This document shows positions 34,289 to 44,001 of a DNA stretch of 64,000 nt, piece after piece. The stretch comes from Bradyrhizobium sp. Ash2021. Lineage in GTDB: Bacteria; Pseudomonadota; Alphaproteobacteria; Rhizobiales; Xanthobacteraceae. Numbering within the stretch: the first letter of the stretch is position 1; each line of letters begins with the position of its first letter. Made by a program: the position numbers and the translations under genes. Where the stretch lies: contig NZ_CP100604.1 in assembly GCF_031202265.1 (NCBI RefSeq), forward strand, positions 2,586,501 to 2,650,500, given 5' to 3'. The notes under the pieces were generated by a model, which had not been told where the DNA came from, ran no database searches, and saw nothing but the letters and a program-made list of their open reading frames with translations.

Positions 34289-35567
34289 CCTCGAGCCGGT
34301 CATTCGCCGGTTTGCGGAAGCAGCCGAGCCCGCAACACTGCGCTTCAATACCGAGCTGACCTCGTTCAGCCAAAGGCCAGGTGCCGTCACGGGCCTGTTG
34401 ACCGATCGCACCACGGGCGCGGAGACGCCGTTCACCGCGCGCTACCTGATCGCGGCCGAAGGCGCGCAAAGCCGGGTTCGCCGCGCGCTGGCCGTGAACA
34501 TGACCGGCACGGAGAAAGTCTACGACAGCGTCAATATCCTGTTCCACGCCGACCTCACCCAATGGGTCGAGCACCGGCCTGCCGCGCTTTATTTCGTCGA
34601 GCAGCAGGATCTGCGCGGCACGTTCCTCACGATCAACGGCCGGGATCGCTGGGGTTTTCTGATTCACAGCGTCAAACAATATGGCTGGCAGCCCAAGGAT
34701 TTTACGCCGGAGTTTTGCGCGGAGCTGATCCGCAAGGCGGTCGGCGTGCCGGACCTTGCCGTGTCGGTGCTGGGCGTCAGCCCGTGGGAAGCCTCGGCCA
34801 TCGTTGCCGACCAGTATCGGGTCGGGAACGTCTTCCTGGCCGGCGACGCGGCCCACGAGATGCCACCGACCGGCGGCTTTGGCCTCAACACCGGGGTGCA
34901 GGATGTGCACAATCTGGCGTGGAAGATCGCCGCCGTGCTGCGCAGCAAGGCCGACGAGAAGCTGCTCGACAGCTATCACGCCGAGCGCCAGCCTTTAGGA
35001 CGGATCATCACCCAGAATGCGCTGGCCAACGCCCTGTCGATGGGCCGCAATGTGCGGCAAAGCAACGCGCTGCCGCGGCGGGAATTCTTGAACGAGCAGG
35101 GGCTGATCTTCGGGGCCAGCTACCAGTCGATGGCGGTGGTGCCGGACGGCACGCCGGCGGTCGCAGTCGACGATCCAGTCACCGACTACGCGCCTTCCGC
35201 GCGGCCCGGCAGCCGCGCACCCCATGTCTGGCTGATGCGCGGCAACGAGAAAATCTCGACCATCGACCTGTTCGGCCCGCATTTTGTGCTGCTGGCCGGC
35301 CGCGACGGCGGCGCATGGCGACAGGCCGCGCAAGGGATCGCTACATCATCGCCGCCACTGATGGCTTTTACTATCGGCAAAGACCGCGATCTCGTCGACG
35401 TAGACGGCAACTGGCATGATGCGTACGGCGTCGACGCCGATGGCGCGGTGCTGGTTCGACCGGACGGCCATGTGGCGTGGCGCAGCCGTTCCGGCGCGTC
35501 GAATCCGGGGGAGGTGTTGCGCACAGCGCTCGATTGTCTGTTCGGCCGGATGCCCGCGATTGCGTGA
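33945..35567 (+). CDS. FAD-dependent aromatic monooxygenase (PheA/TfdB/MhpA family)
   Basis: This 540-residue flavoprotein hydroxylase has the FAD ADP-binding motif VLISGGGPVGLTASLLLSRHG near residue 5 (Gly-rich GGGPVG), KARGINARTMEVFRQCG, a central region, and the second FAD motif FLAGDAAHEMPPTGGFGLNTG near residue 295, followed by DVHNLAWKIAAVL. A C-terminal thioredoxin-like domain follows (FVLLAGRDGGAWRQAA). Such enzymes hydroxylate phenols or aromatic acids with NAD(P)H and oxygen. I chose the ATG at 33945 behind AGGAG. It overlaps the run-on end of the MFS frame by 344 bases. Context (LysR, MFS) suggests uptake and hydroxylation of an aromatic compound. Confidence 0.88.
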   Translation: MLDIPVLISGGGPVGLTASLLLSRHGVRSLLVERHPSTALTPKARGINARTMEVFRQCGIDTAVRDAGLQEGRLGLIVWTETLAGKEIERRVPGRATEKNMAATPVKNCLCAQDDLEPVIRRFAEAAEPATLRFNTELTSFSQRPGAVTGLLTDRTTGAETPFTARYLIAAEGAQSRVRRALAVNMTGTEKVYDSVNILFHADLTQWVEHRPAALYFVEQQDLRGTFLTINGRDRWGFLIHSVKQYGWQPKDFTPEFCAELIRKAVGVPDLAVSVLGVSPWEASAIVADQYRVGNVFLAGDAAHEMPPTGGFGLNTGVQDVHNLAWKIAAVLRSKADEKLLDSYHAERQPLGRIITQNALANALSMGRNVRQSNALPRREFLNEQGLIFGASYQSMAVVPDGTPAVAVDDPVTDYAPSARPGSRAPHVWLMRGNEKISTIDLFGPHFVLLAGRDGGAWRQAAQGIATSSPPLMAFTIGKDRDLVDVDGNWHDAYGVDADGAVLVRPDGHVAWRSRSGASNPGEVLRTALDCLFGRMPAIA

Positions 35568-35695
35568 GGACGGGTTTCGAGGACGGACTTGGGCCGAACG
35601 TCCGCTATTGGCGGCGCAAAACGCGGACATCAGTAAAGAGCTGATTCAAGCCATTGGATGCTGCCGACCTTCTTGCTAAAATGGCGACAATGAAA

Positions 35696-35715
35696 AACCG
35701 GCCAAAGAGCCGGTT
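35696..35715 (+). promoter_or_regulatory. Leader hairpin before the haem-propeller gene
   Basis: Seven-base stem AACCGGC / GCCGGTT with loop CAAAGA, ending about six bases before the ribosome site GGGAGG of the gene at 35734. It could affect mRNA stability or translation; no T run follows. Confidence 0.4.
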
Positions 35716-35733
35716 CGATGCCGGGAGGCGACT

Positions 35734-37878
35734 ATGTTCGTGACCAAAGCGCTTGCGCGGTTGACGATGTGTGCCGGCTTGATGGCGCTGCCAAGCGCAA
35801 TCTCCACCGCAGTTTATGCGCAGCAGACCGTGACGGTCGGCGCCGCCGATATCGGCGGCACTGTTGTCGGCGCGGCGGGCCCCGAAGCCGGGGTCTGGGT
35901 GATCGCCGAGACCACCGAGCTGCCGACGAAGTTCGCGCGCATCGTCGTCACCGACGATTCCGGCCGCTACCTGATCCCCGATCTGCCGGCCGCGAATTAC
36001 AGCGTCTGGGTGCGCGGCTATGGTCTGGTGGATTCCGCCAAGCTCACCGCAAAGGCGGGCCAGCTCGTAAATCACACCGCGGTGCCGGCGCCGGATGAAG
36101 CGGCGGCGGCGCATTATTATCCGGCGATCTACTGGTATGCGATGATGAAAATTCCACCTGTCGGCGATTTCGGTGGCAAGAGCGACATTCCCGAAAAGCT
36201 GACGCAGACTGACTGGCTGAAGCAGGTGAAGAACATCGGCTGCATCGGGTGCCATCAACTCGGCCAGGAAGCCACTCGCACGATACCGGCTGCTTTCGGC
36301 AAGTTCGATTCCGGTGCGGAAGCCTGGATGCGGCGCGTCCAATCGGGGCAGTCCGGTGAGCAGATGACCAACCAACTTGCCGGGAATTTCGGCGGTGTCC
36401 CCTTCAAATATCTCGGAGACTGGACCGATCGCATCGCCAAAGGCGAACTACCCAAGGCCAAGCCGCCACGTCCGCAAGGCGTCGAACGCAACATCGTGAT
36501 CACTTCATGGGAGTGGTCGACACCCGACAAATACCTGCACGATCTGATTTCGTCCGACCGGCGCAATCCGACGGTCAACGGCTATGGCCCGCTGTACGGC
36601 TCGCCGGAATATTCCACCGACAACATGCCGATCCTCGATCCGAAGACGAATAAAGTTTCGTTTTTCAAGATGCCGGTCGCGGACCCCGAAATGCCGGAAT
36701 CGTTGGGTCCAGGGCATGCCGCCAGCGTGAAGCCGCTGGAGCCGTCGGCCTATTGGGGCGAGCAAAAACTCTGGGATACGCGAGCCAACAACCACAACGC
36801 CATGTTCGACGAGAGGGGCCGGCTCTGGCTCTCCGCCACCGTGCGCGGCATCGATAACCCGGCGTTCTGCAAACAAGGTTCCGACCACCCGTCGGCCAAG
36901 CTGTTCCCGCTGGAAAAGTCGGCGCGTCAGGTGGCGATGCTCGATGCCAAAACGATGAAGTACAGTTTCACCAACACCTGCTTTGCCACCCATCATTTGC
37001 AGTTCGGCTACGACGCCAATGACACGCTGTGGCTCAGCGGCACCGGCCCGGTTGCCGGCTGGGTCAACACCAAGATGTTCGACGAAACCGGCGATGCGGC
37101 GAAATCGCAGGGCTGGTCGCCGTTCGTGCTCGACACCAACGGCAACGGCAAGCGCGACGATTATGTCGAGCCCAACGTCCCGCTCGATCCAGCCAAGGAC
37201 AAGCGGATCGTCCCGGGTTCGGGTCCTTACGCGGTGATGCCGTCGCCGGTCGACGGCTCGATCTGGTACACGGTCGGCATCTTCGGCGGCCCGCCGGGGG
37301 TCCTGCGCTTTGATCCGGCGACCGGACTGTCGGAGGTGTTTTATGTTCCGGCGCCGGCGTTCGGAATCCGCGGCGGCGATATCGACAAGAACGGCGTGGT
37401 CTGGGCGTCGTTGTCGAGCGGCCACCTCGGCAGCTTCGATCGCCGCAAGTGCAAGGGCCCGCTCAACGGGCCGACCGCCACCGGCAATCATTGTCCCGAG
37501 GGCTGGACCATCTATCAATATCCCGGCCCTGGCTTCGACGGCATCGGCGAGAACAGCGCCGAGTCGAGCTATTACACCTGGGTCGATCAGCACAACACGT
37601 CCGGACTTGGCGAGAACATCCCGATGTCCACCGCCAATCTCGGTGACGGCTTCGTGGCATTGAAGGACGGCAAGATGATCACGATCCGGATTCCCTATCC
37701 GCTCAGCTTCTACGCCAAGGGTCTTGACGGACGTATCGACGATCCCAACGCCGGGTGGAAAGGCCGCGGATTGTGGAGCACGAACGGCGACCGCACGCCC
37801 TGGCTCAAGGAAGGCGGCAAGGGCTCAAGGCCGCGCGCCGTGCACATCCAGTTTCGGCCCGATCCGCTGGCGAACTGA
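35734..37878 (+). CDS. Exported haem-binding beta-propeller-like protein with N-terminal carboxypeptidase-regulatory-like domain
   Basis: This 714-residue protein has a signal peptide (AGLMALPSAISTAVYAQQ). The first about 80 mature residues resemble a carboxypeptidase regulatory-like/Cna-B beta domain (GGTVVGAAGPEAGVWVIAET and DDSGRYLIPDLPAANYSVWVRGYG). A single haem c motif CIGCH follows at residues 170-174 (KNIGCIGCHQLGQEATRTI). The remaining 500 residues contain propeller-like strands, several starting with FDERGRLWLSAT, YDANDTLWLSGTG or DIDKNGVVWASLSSG, as in virginiamycin B lyase-type propellers. I do not know a function; an extracytoplasmic redox enzyme is possible. It is transcribed alone: the next gene is convergent. 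Confidence 0.75.
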   Translation: MFVTKALARLTMCAGLMALPSAISTAVYAQQTVTVGAADIGGTVVGAAGPEAGVWVIAETTELPTKFARIVVTDDSGRYLIPDLPAANYSVWVRGYGLVDSAKLTAKAGQLVNHTAVPAPDEAAAAHYYPAIYWYAMMKIPPVGDFGGKSDIPEKLTQTDWLKQVKNIGCIGCHQLGQEATRTIPAAFGKFDSGAEAWMRRVQSGQSGEQMTNQLAGNFGGVPFKYLGDWTDRIAKGELPKAKPPRPQGVERNIVITSWEWSTPDKYLHDLISSDRRNPTVNGYGPLYGSPEYSTDNMPILDPKTNKVSFFKMPVADPEMPESLGPGHAASVKPLEPSAYWGEQKLWDTRANNHNAMFDERGRLWLSATVRGIDNPAFCKQGSDHPSAKLFPLEKSARQVAMLDAKTMKYSFTNTCFATHHLQFGYDANDTLWLSGTGPVAGWVNTKMFDETGDAAKSQGWSPFVLDTNGNGKRDDYVEPNVPLDPAKDKRIVPGSGPYAVMPSPVDGSIWYTVGIFGGPPGVLRFDPATGLSEVFYVPAPAFGIRGGDIDKNGVVWASLSSGHLGSFDRRKCKGPLNGPTATGNHCPEGWTIYQYPGPGFDGIGENSAESSYYTWVDQHNTSGLGENIPMSTANLGDGFVALKDGKMITIRIPYPLSFYAKGLDGRIDDPNAGWKGRGLWSTNGDRTPWLKEGGKGSRPRAVHIQFRPDPLAN

Positions 37879-37971
37879 GGTTCGCGGAGAACTTTGAACG
37901 CCCCGCGGCCCATGGCTGCGATGCGTTCGCTCAATCATACCTACCCAGTGACCGCATCTGGCAGGATACGC

Positions 37972-39570
37972 TTACGGATCAATGAGGACGCCCGGGTTGA
38001 GCATGCCTTGCGGATCCAATTCGCGCTTGGCTCCCCTTAGTGCGGCGGCGAAAAGCTGCGGCCGCTGTCGGTCGTACCAGGGTCTGTGATCGCGACCGAC
38101 GGCATGATGATGCGTGATGGTGCCGCCTGCCGCGATCAGCGCGTCGCTCGCCGCATTCTTGATGGCCTGCCACTGCTCGAGAAGCGCGCCGTGTCGACCA
38201 AGCGCGTGGAAGGAAAAATAAGGTGCAGGCCCGTCCGGGTAGACGTGGGTGAAGCGGCAGGTGACTTCACCCTTCACGCCAGTCGCGTCCAGAATGGCGC
38301 GCTCGGTTGCCGCTTTGACCTTATCGTGAAGGTTTTCGAACTGATCCCAGGTGATGGCGGTCTCGAACGTATCGTTGATGAGGCCCGCGGGTGTCAGAAA
38401 TTCGCGCGCATAGGGCATGCGAATGAACGCGTTGCGCCAGATGCCCGCCGCGCCTTGCAGATGCGCGTCGCTGGCCTTCGCGGGCTCCGGCGTTCCGCGA
38501 TGGTCGGCGCAGCACTCGAGCGCGCGTGCCATCCAGGTGTCGAGCGGATGATCGCCCGACTCGAACGCGATCACCATGATGGCCGCACTGCCGTCCGCCG
38601 CGCCGGTGTTGAAGGCCTCCTGCGGGTCCAGGATGCGACAATTTGACGGATAGAGGCCAGCTTGCGCGACGGCACGCACGGCGCGCGCGGCGTCGAAGAA
38701 AGAGGGGAAACGCAGCGATGCGCCGGCGCGGAAGTTCGGACGCGGCTGCAATCGCATCCAGGCGCGCGAAATCACGCCCAAAATTCCTTCCGAGCCGATG
38801 AACAGGCGGTCGGGACTAGGCCCGGCACCCGATCCGGGAAGTCGGCGCGTCTCCAGCACGCCAACCGGAGTCACGACGCGCAGACTTTCGACGAAATCGT
38901 CGATATGCGTATGAAGACTGGCAAAATGGCCGCCCGACCGCGTCGCAATCCAGCCGCCAAGCGTCGAAAATTCAAAACTCTGCGGGAAGTGCCGCAACGT
39001 GAAGCCATGCGGCCTAAGCTGGTTTTCCAGGGACGGACCATAGGTGCCGGCTTCGATCGATGCGGCGCGCGACACGGGGTCCACTTCGACGACTTTGGAG
39101 AGATTGCGCAGATCGAGCGTGACGGCTGCCTTGTGCTTGATGCCGTCAACGCGCGGCTCCACGCCGCCGCAGACGCTCGAGCCGCCGCCAAAAGGCGTCA
39201 GCGAAGCGCCGACGGCGCCGCTCCAGTCCATCACCGCCGAAATCTCCGCCTCGTTGCGCGGATAAGCCACAGCGTCGGGCGCACAATTGTAATCGCCAAG
39301 CATTGCCCTGACGTAATCCGGACAGGACTTGCCGTAGGTGTGCGCGGCGCGATCGTAGCGGTCGGTGGTGCAAAAGGGGGCAAGTGAGGCCGGCGGCGCC
39401 ACGCGTGGTTCCCGCAAGGAGAGATCGTCAAGGCCCGGAACTGCGATCGTGTCGAATTCGTCAGTTGCAAATTTCGCCCGGTAGCGGCCGAGCACAAACT
39501 TTCGCTCCTCCGCGCTCATGCCTTCGCCTTCGCGCCCCCAGCCGTAATGTTTTAGCCTTGCGCCAGTCAT
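37972..39570 (-). CDS. FAD-binding oxidase of the alkyl-DHAP synthase / D-lactate dehydrogenase type
   Basis: This 532-residue protein belongs to the vanillyl-alcohol oxidase fold group. The N-terminal region (MTGARLKHYGWGREGE) and the FAD-binding FAD_binding_4 domain (AVAYPRNEAEISAVM, LTPFGGGSSVCGGVEP, SIEAGTYGPSLENQL) match the alkyldihydroxyacetonephosphate synthase-like family. It continues with FEFSTLGGWIATRSGGH, FIGSEGILGVISRAW and a C-terminal GGTITHHHAVGRDH, which in that family holds the active-site His triad, and ends DPQGMLNPGVLIDP. In bacteria the substrate is usually unknown. I chose the ATG at 39570 behind AGGGA; the longer open frame upstream is unsupported. It converges with the haem-propeller gene. 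Confidence 0.85.
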   Translation of the reverse strand: MTGARLKHYGWGREGEGMSAEERKFVLGRYRAKFATDEFDTIAVPGLDDLSLREPRVAPPASLAPFCTTDRYDRAAHTYGKSCPDYVRAMLGDYNCAPDAVAYPRNEAEISAVMDWSGAVGASLTPFGGGSSVCGGVEPRVDGIKHKAAVTLDLRNLSKVVEVDPVSRAASIEAGTYGPSLENQLRPHGFTLRHFPQSFEFSTLGGWIATRSGGHFASLHTHIDDFVESLRVVTPVGVLETRRLPGSGAGPSPDRLFIGSEGILGVISRAWMRLQPRPNFRAGASLRFPSFFDAARAVRAVAQAGLYPSNCRILDPQEAFNTGAADGSAAIMVIAFESGDHPLDTWMARALECCADHRGTPEPAKASDAHLQGAAGIWRNAFIRMPYAREFLTPAGLINDTFETAITWDQFENLHDKVKAATERAILDATGVKGEVTCRFTHVYPDGPAPYFSFHALGRHGALLEQWQAIKNAASDALIAAGGTITHHHAVGRDHRPWYDRQRPQLFAAALRGAKRELDPQGMLNPGVLIDP

Positions 39571-39720
39571 GAGCGTTCCCTCGTGTTTGGTTTCGAGCGT
39601 TTCTTGGTTCGAAGAAAATATTCTGAACGACGGCGCCGCGCCAGAGCGTTCTATTGTTTGCCGGCAACGGCTCACCGGCGGTAATCTTGCTTTCATGGTC
39701 CATTTGTATGATCGCCCGCC

Positions 39721-40563
39721 ATGAACGATCTAAGCATCCGAACGATGCGGCCGAACGAAATCTCGATAGCGGTGAACTGGGCCGCAGCCGAAGGCTGGAA
39801 CCCCGGCCTCGCCGACGATGCCTGCTTCGCCGCGGTCGATCCGGAAGGCTTCTTGATCGGCGAGCTCGACGGCGCACCGGCCGCGACCGTCTCCTGCGTC
39901 AACTACAGCACAAGCTTTGCCTTCCTCGGCTTTTACATCGTGCGAGAGGACTTGCGCGGGCGTGGCTATGGACTGCGCATATGGGATGCGGCCATTGCGC
40001 ACGCCGGGCCACGCGTGATCGGGCTCGATGGCGTGGTGGCGCAGCAGCAGAACTACAGAAAGTCCGGGTTCGAGCTCGCTTATGCCAACGTCCGTTACGG
40101 CGGCATCGTCGCGGCCCCGGATGCACCGCGGGCTGGCATCATGGCGCTGGCCGAAGTCCCGTTGACGGCTATAGAGGCATACGACGCGACGGTGTTTCCC
40201 GCTCCGCGCCCCGCGTTCCTGCATGCCTGGATCGGCTCGCCCGGGCATGTCGGTTGCGCCCTTATGCGCGATGGCGGGCTTGTCGGCTGGGGCGTGATCC
40301 GTCCATGCCGCAAGGGCTGCAAGATCGGCCCGCTGGTAGCCGACGACCGCGCCACCGCCGAGGTGGTCCTGTCGGCTTTGCTGGCCAGCGTCGGGGGCGG
40401 GGAGATCTTCCTCGACGTTCCCAGCATCAACCGCGATGCGGTCGCGTTGGCGCAAGACCTGGGGCTCGTGCCGGTGTTCGAGACTGCGCGTATGTATACT
40501 GGCGCGATCCCGCCGTTGCGGCTGGAGCGGGTATTCGGCGTCACCACCTTTGAGCTGGGGTAG
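39721..40563 (+). CDS. Two-domain GNAT N-acetyltransferase (YitH/HolE-like)
   Basis: The 280-residue protein has an N-terminal GNAT domain (MRPNEISIAVNWAAAEGWNPG, then the acetyl-CoA loop VREDLRGRGYGLRIWD near residue 75) and a C-terminal Acetyltransf_18-type domain (ALMRDGGLVGWGVIRPCRKGCKIGPLVADD), the layout of YitH/HolE proteins. These acetylate small amines; the substrate here is unknown. The ATG at 39721 gives the family start. It is divergent from the FAD oxidase, with 150 bases between the two starts. No ribosome site of note is visible. Confidence 0.85.
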   Translation: MNDLSIRTMRPNEISIAVNWAAAEGWNPGLADDACFAAVDPEGFLIGELDGAPAATVSCVNYSTSFAFLGFYIVREDLRGRGYGLRIWDAAIAHAGPRVIGLDGVVAQQQNYRKSGFELAYANVRYGGIVAAPDAPRAGIMALAEVPLTAIEAYDATVFPAPRPAFLHAWIGSPGHVGCALMRDGGLVGWGVIRPCRKGCKIGPLVADDRATAEVVLSALLASVGGGEIFLDVPSINRDAVALAQDLGLVPVFETARMYTGAIPPLRLERVFGVTTFELG

Positions 40564-40776
40564 TGTTCACCGCGAACAATGGCGACGTCGCAACCTCACT
40601 ATTGGGAATCGCGGCTTCAAAGCCGACGTTCGGCAAACCGGCCACCTCGGCCAAGTGCCATGGGATGACACGGGCGGCTTCATTCCGCGTGCATCGTGAC
40701 GGCCGGATTTTCGCCAGATCCTCCAGCTATTTGATATTTGCGATAAGATCGCCCCGCTCACCCGAAGGCGACGCAA

Positions 40777-42240
40777 ATGGCAATTCATGCTTCCTTGCTT
40801 ACCCCTGTCCGCTTCGCGGTTGCCGCGGTTTTGGCGGCAGTCCTTTCGGTGACGTGCGCGTTTCGTGCCGTCGTGCACGCGGCGCCGCCGGCACCAGACA
40901 GCGTGTCGCTCAGCGAGTCGACGATAATTTGGAGCACCGTCAAGTACGCCACCGATGCGGAGAACGGTCTGGTCAGCGGGTCGCTCGACGCCAACACCAT
41001 TGTCGATCATACGTTCAAGACCTATGTGCTCGAAAATCGCTATCTGAAGGTGACGCTGGTGCCCGAATTCGGCGGGCGCATTGTTTCCATCATTTACAAG
41101 CCGACCGGCCACGAACAGCTTTATCGCACGCAAGTCGGCGTGCCCTACGGCATGAAGGGCGGCACGTTTTATTACGACTGGTTGATGGTGTATGGCGGCA
41201 TTTTCCCCACGTTCCCGGATGCCGAGCACGGCAAGACCTGGCTGAAGCCGTGGGATTTCAAGGTGGTGAAGGAAAGTGCCGGCGAAGTCACGGTGTCGAT
41301 GTCGCTGAAGGACGATTTCGCCTATAGCGCGGCGCCGAGGAAGTTCAGGCCGGGCTCGACGGGCATCGAAGCGACCAGCACCATCACGCTGAAAGCCGAT
41401 CGCGTCGCGCTCGACGTGCGCGTGGTGCTGCAAAATCCGTGGGACAAGCCGATCGACTATGAGTACTGGACCTGCACGACGCTGGCGCCGGGATCGGATC
41501 CGAAAAATCCCAAAGCGACCGGCGGCGCCGAAATCATCGCGCCGATCCAGGCCTATAGCACACCCCGCTGGTCGGCCAATCTGGCCGACGGCGATGAGAG
41601 CGTGGGTCCGGGCCAGAGCCGTTTCGAAAAACTGCGCTTCTTCAGGAACTGGCCGACGCTGGGCATCGCCTACGCGGCGCCCGATATGCAGGGCGGGAAT
41701 TTCTGGGGCGTGATCAACCACGACAACGAAGAGGGGATCATCCGCATCGCGGACAATGCGGTCACGCCGGGCCTGAAAATGTGGACGTGGGGATTTCCGT
41801 CGTTCACGAACGAAACCGATGCGCGCAAGGACCCGACCCCGCAGCGGCCTTACGTCGAATTGTGGGCGGGGGTGTCGGACCAGTTTTTCCACAGTGCCAG
41901 GTTTCCCGCACTGGGCCGGGTATCGGTTCCGGAAACCTACAGCCCGACCGTCGGCATGAGCAATGTGACGCATGCGAACGAGAATATCCTGATCAATCTC
42001 TCGGCCGAGGCGGCAAGCGTGCATCTTCAGTTCTTCAGCATCGAACCGGCCAGGCCGCTGCGCGTAACATTGAAACAGGGCGATCGGGTATTGTTCGACG
42101 CCGCCGTGAACGCCGACCCGAGAAACGGAAATCGCATTTCCGCGGCGATTCCCGCGGGCCTCAGCGGCGGACAGGTGCAGCTGACGATCAGGACCGCGGA
42201 AGGCGATGAGCTGATCGCGGCCGAAGCGAAAATAAAATAG
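40777..42240 (+). CDS. Exported DUF5107-like protein
   Basis: This 487-residue protein has a signal peptide (RFAVAAVLAAVLSVTCAFRAVVHAA). The mature N-terminus reads TYVLENRYLKVTLVPEFGGRIVSIIYKPTGHEQLY in the middle of a mutarotase-like beta-sandwich, a pattern I associate with DUF5107 (carbohydrate-related proteins). A further conserved segment is WTWGFPSFTNETDARKD, then PYVELWAGVSDQFF, with aromatic residues suited to sugar binding. The C-terminal about 100 residues form a separate beta domain. Possible role in polysaccharide recognition or turnover; no catalytic residue can be assigned. It stands alone, about 215 bases after the acetyltransferase gene. Confidence 0.72.
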   Translation: MAIHASLLTPVRFAVAAVLAAVLSVTCAFRAVVHAAPPAPDSVSLSESTIIWSTVKYATDAENGLVSGSLDANTIVDHTFKTYVLENRYLKVTLVPEFGGRIVSIIYKPTGHEQLYRTQVGVPYGMKGGTFYYDWLMVYGGIFPTFPDAEHGKTWLKPWDFKVVKESAGEVTVSMSLKDDFAYSAAPRKFRPGSTGIEATSTITLKADRVALDVRVVLQNPWDKPIDYEYWTCTTLAPGSDPKNPKATGGAEIIAPIQAYSTPRWSANLADGDESVGPGQSRFEKLRFFRNWPTLGIAYAAPDMQGGNFWGVINHDNEEGIIRIADNAVTPGLKMWTWGFPSFTNETDARKDPTPQRPYVELWAGVSDQFFHSARFPALGRVSVPETYSPTVGMSNVTHANENILINLSAEAASVHLQFFSIEPARPLRVTLKQGDRVLFDAAVNADPRNGNRISAAIPAGLSGGQVQLTIRTAEGDELIAAEAKIK

Positions 42241-42296
42241 ATCGTGCCGACGTCCGCGAATTGCCGGAAGCGGTCGTCACGACTGGCACCGGCAGA

Positions 42297-43736
42297 TCAT
42301 GCTTCCCTGGCAATCCAGTCCGCGATCCGCGCGATGCATTCTTCGTCGGTGTAGTAGGCTGCATGGACGAGTGTTTCGTCCCTTTCAACCGATTTCAGCA
42401 ATGACGTCATGTCGGCCGCGGTGACCGCGAGCTTCGAGAATGTCTGGGAAATGTCCCCAAGATGTCCCGCAATCCAGGCGTTGCGCTTGTCGAGGGCACG
42501 CAGCTCCGCTCCGCTTGGCATGTTTTCGTAAGTGACATAATCGGGCTGCTGCTCCACTGCCGGGATTTTGAACCGGTAGCTTTCCAATCCCATGATCATC
42601 TTCAGCAGCACCGGCCAACCGGCAGCGCGCACCCCGTAAGTCGCCATTGAGGGAAAGATGCTGGCCAGCGACCCGCCCCGGCGGAGACACCAGCGAAAAG
42701 GCGACCAGAAAGCCGAGAAGAACGTCTCTCCGAAGAACGAAGTGGAAGCCAATACCAGCAGGAACAGAAGCAGGGCAAAGGGCGTTGAAAGGCCGGTTAC
42801 CCAACTTTGCAGCAGGAAAGCAATAAAAGCAGCACCGAGGCTTAACAGGTAAATCGAAATCAGCGCCAGCTTGGCGAAGACTCCCAGGTCGCGAAACGAC
42901 CGTGCGCCGTGTATCCGGGCCACGGTCCTGCCTTGCGAAATAGTCGAGCGCACCGACGAAAACAGGTAAACGAAGAAATTCGTGTCGATCGCTATCGGGT
43001 TGCTCATGCCGCCGAGATGATGAAGGACTTGCCAGGCTTCGTCGTAGGGGCTGCCGACGGCCAGCACTTTCGGTTTGGTCTGGCTCGCAATGTCGAGGCC
43101 GCGCCGTCGCATGCGGCCGAAGATCATGGCAAGGAGAAAAACCGCGGCAAGTCCAAACAGGATCTCGTCGAAATTCAGTTCGTTCCACCGAAGGTCATTC
43201 CAGCTTGATCTAACGTCATATGACGCAAACGCGATGAGTGACGCAAAACCGATCCACGAGACCAGCTGCAGAAGTCTGAATCGTGTTTTGGCCCTCTGCA
43301 GTATCGGCGACATCGTATCCAGGAACGGTGTGCCCAGTGTTACCAGCTTGCCCTGCGGCTTTTCGGAATCCAGCGTCGTCGCGAGATGCGGGAGCGCCTC
43401 GACCAGAACGTTGCCGCCGTGACTATGCGCGACGATGTGACAGTGCCAGCCTTCACCCCGGAGCTTCGCCACATAATCCGCCAGCGCGGCTGCCGCCAGC
43501 GTGCGATCGATCCAGTTGTTCTCACCGGACCAATGGAAGGCAGGATTTCCCGGGCCGCAATGTGCCCAGCACCGGGCGGAAGAGCCGCGCGCCTGCAATG
43601 CTGCGTCAAGCCTGGCGATAAACGGCTCGCGGCATGGCCGCTCGTCGATGGGCTGGTACCATTTGCGTTCAGCCGGGTCCGGCGCCGCCCAGGTGCCGTG
43701 CACGACAATCACGGTTTCGTTCGCTGAGTTTTCCAT
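42297..43736 (-). CDS. Membrane-anchored alpha/beta-hydrolase (lipase/esterase-like)
   Basis: The 479-residue protein begins with an alpha/beta-hydrolase core: VIVVHGTWAAPDP (oxyanion region) at residues 9-21 and the nucleophile elbow HIVAHSHGGNVLVEAL at about 98-113 (Ser in HSHGG). Four hydrophobic segments interrupt the fold from about residue 155 on (FRLLQLVSWIGFASLIAF, EILFGLAAVFLLAMIFG, LALISIYLLSLGAAFIAFLL and FALLLFLLVLASTSFFG). This places a cytoplasmic hydrolase on the inner membrane, an unusual architecture. The C-terminal 90 residues are soluble. Substrate unknown. It is divergent from the amino-acid binding-protein gene. Confidence 0.72.
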   Translation of the reverse strand: MENSANETVIVVHGTWAAPDPAERKWYQPIDERPCREPFIARLDAALQARGSSARCWAHCGPGNPAFHWSGENNWIDRTLAAAALADYVAKLRGEGWHCHIVAHSHGGNVLVEALPHLATTLDSEKPQGKLVTLGTPFLDTMSPILQRAKTRFRLLQLVSWIGFASLIAFASYDVRSSWNDLRWNELNFDEILFGLAAVFLLAMIFGRMRRRGLDIASQTKPKVLAVGSPYDEAWQVLHHLGGMSNPIAIDTNFFVYLFSSVRSTISQGRTVARIHGARSFRDLGVFAKLALISIYLLSLGAAFIAFLLQSWVTGLSTPFALLLFLLVLASTSFFGETFFSAFWSPFRWCLRRGGSLASIFPSMATYGVRAAGWPVLLKMIMGLESYRFKIPAVEQQPDYVTYENMPSGAELRALDKRNAWIAGHLGDISQTFSKLAVTAADMTSLLKSVERDETLVHAAYYTDEECIARIADWIAREA

Positions 43737-44001
43737 ATGCGTCCACGGTCAAGAAAACCCAGTTGAGTTGAAAAATTCGGTCAAGCTATCTCTGGCAGTA
43801 TGGATTTGCCTCCATGGCAAGGCAACCCCCGTGGGGCGCGCTCGGGTCAGTTTCGGGTCGCAAAGCGGACTTACGGCAGATGTCCGACGTCAGCCTCGAC
43901 CGCACCCTGCTGCAGCTGACCGGTGGCCGGGATAACCCTCGTGCTATTGCTGGCCCGGGACACGCGCGCTAGGCTCGGCCGAATTGGGGCAGGAGGCACG
44001 C

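Noticed and set aside
40564..40776. A degraded fourth copy of the 97-base repeat in the gap before the DUF5107-like gene
   Set aside because: Only short stretches (TTCAAAGCC, ACCGGCCAC) look similar, which is not enough to support a copy.
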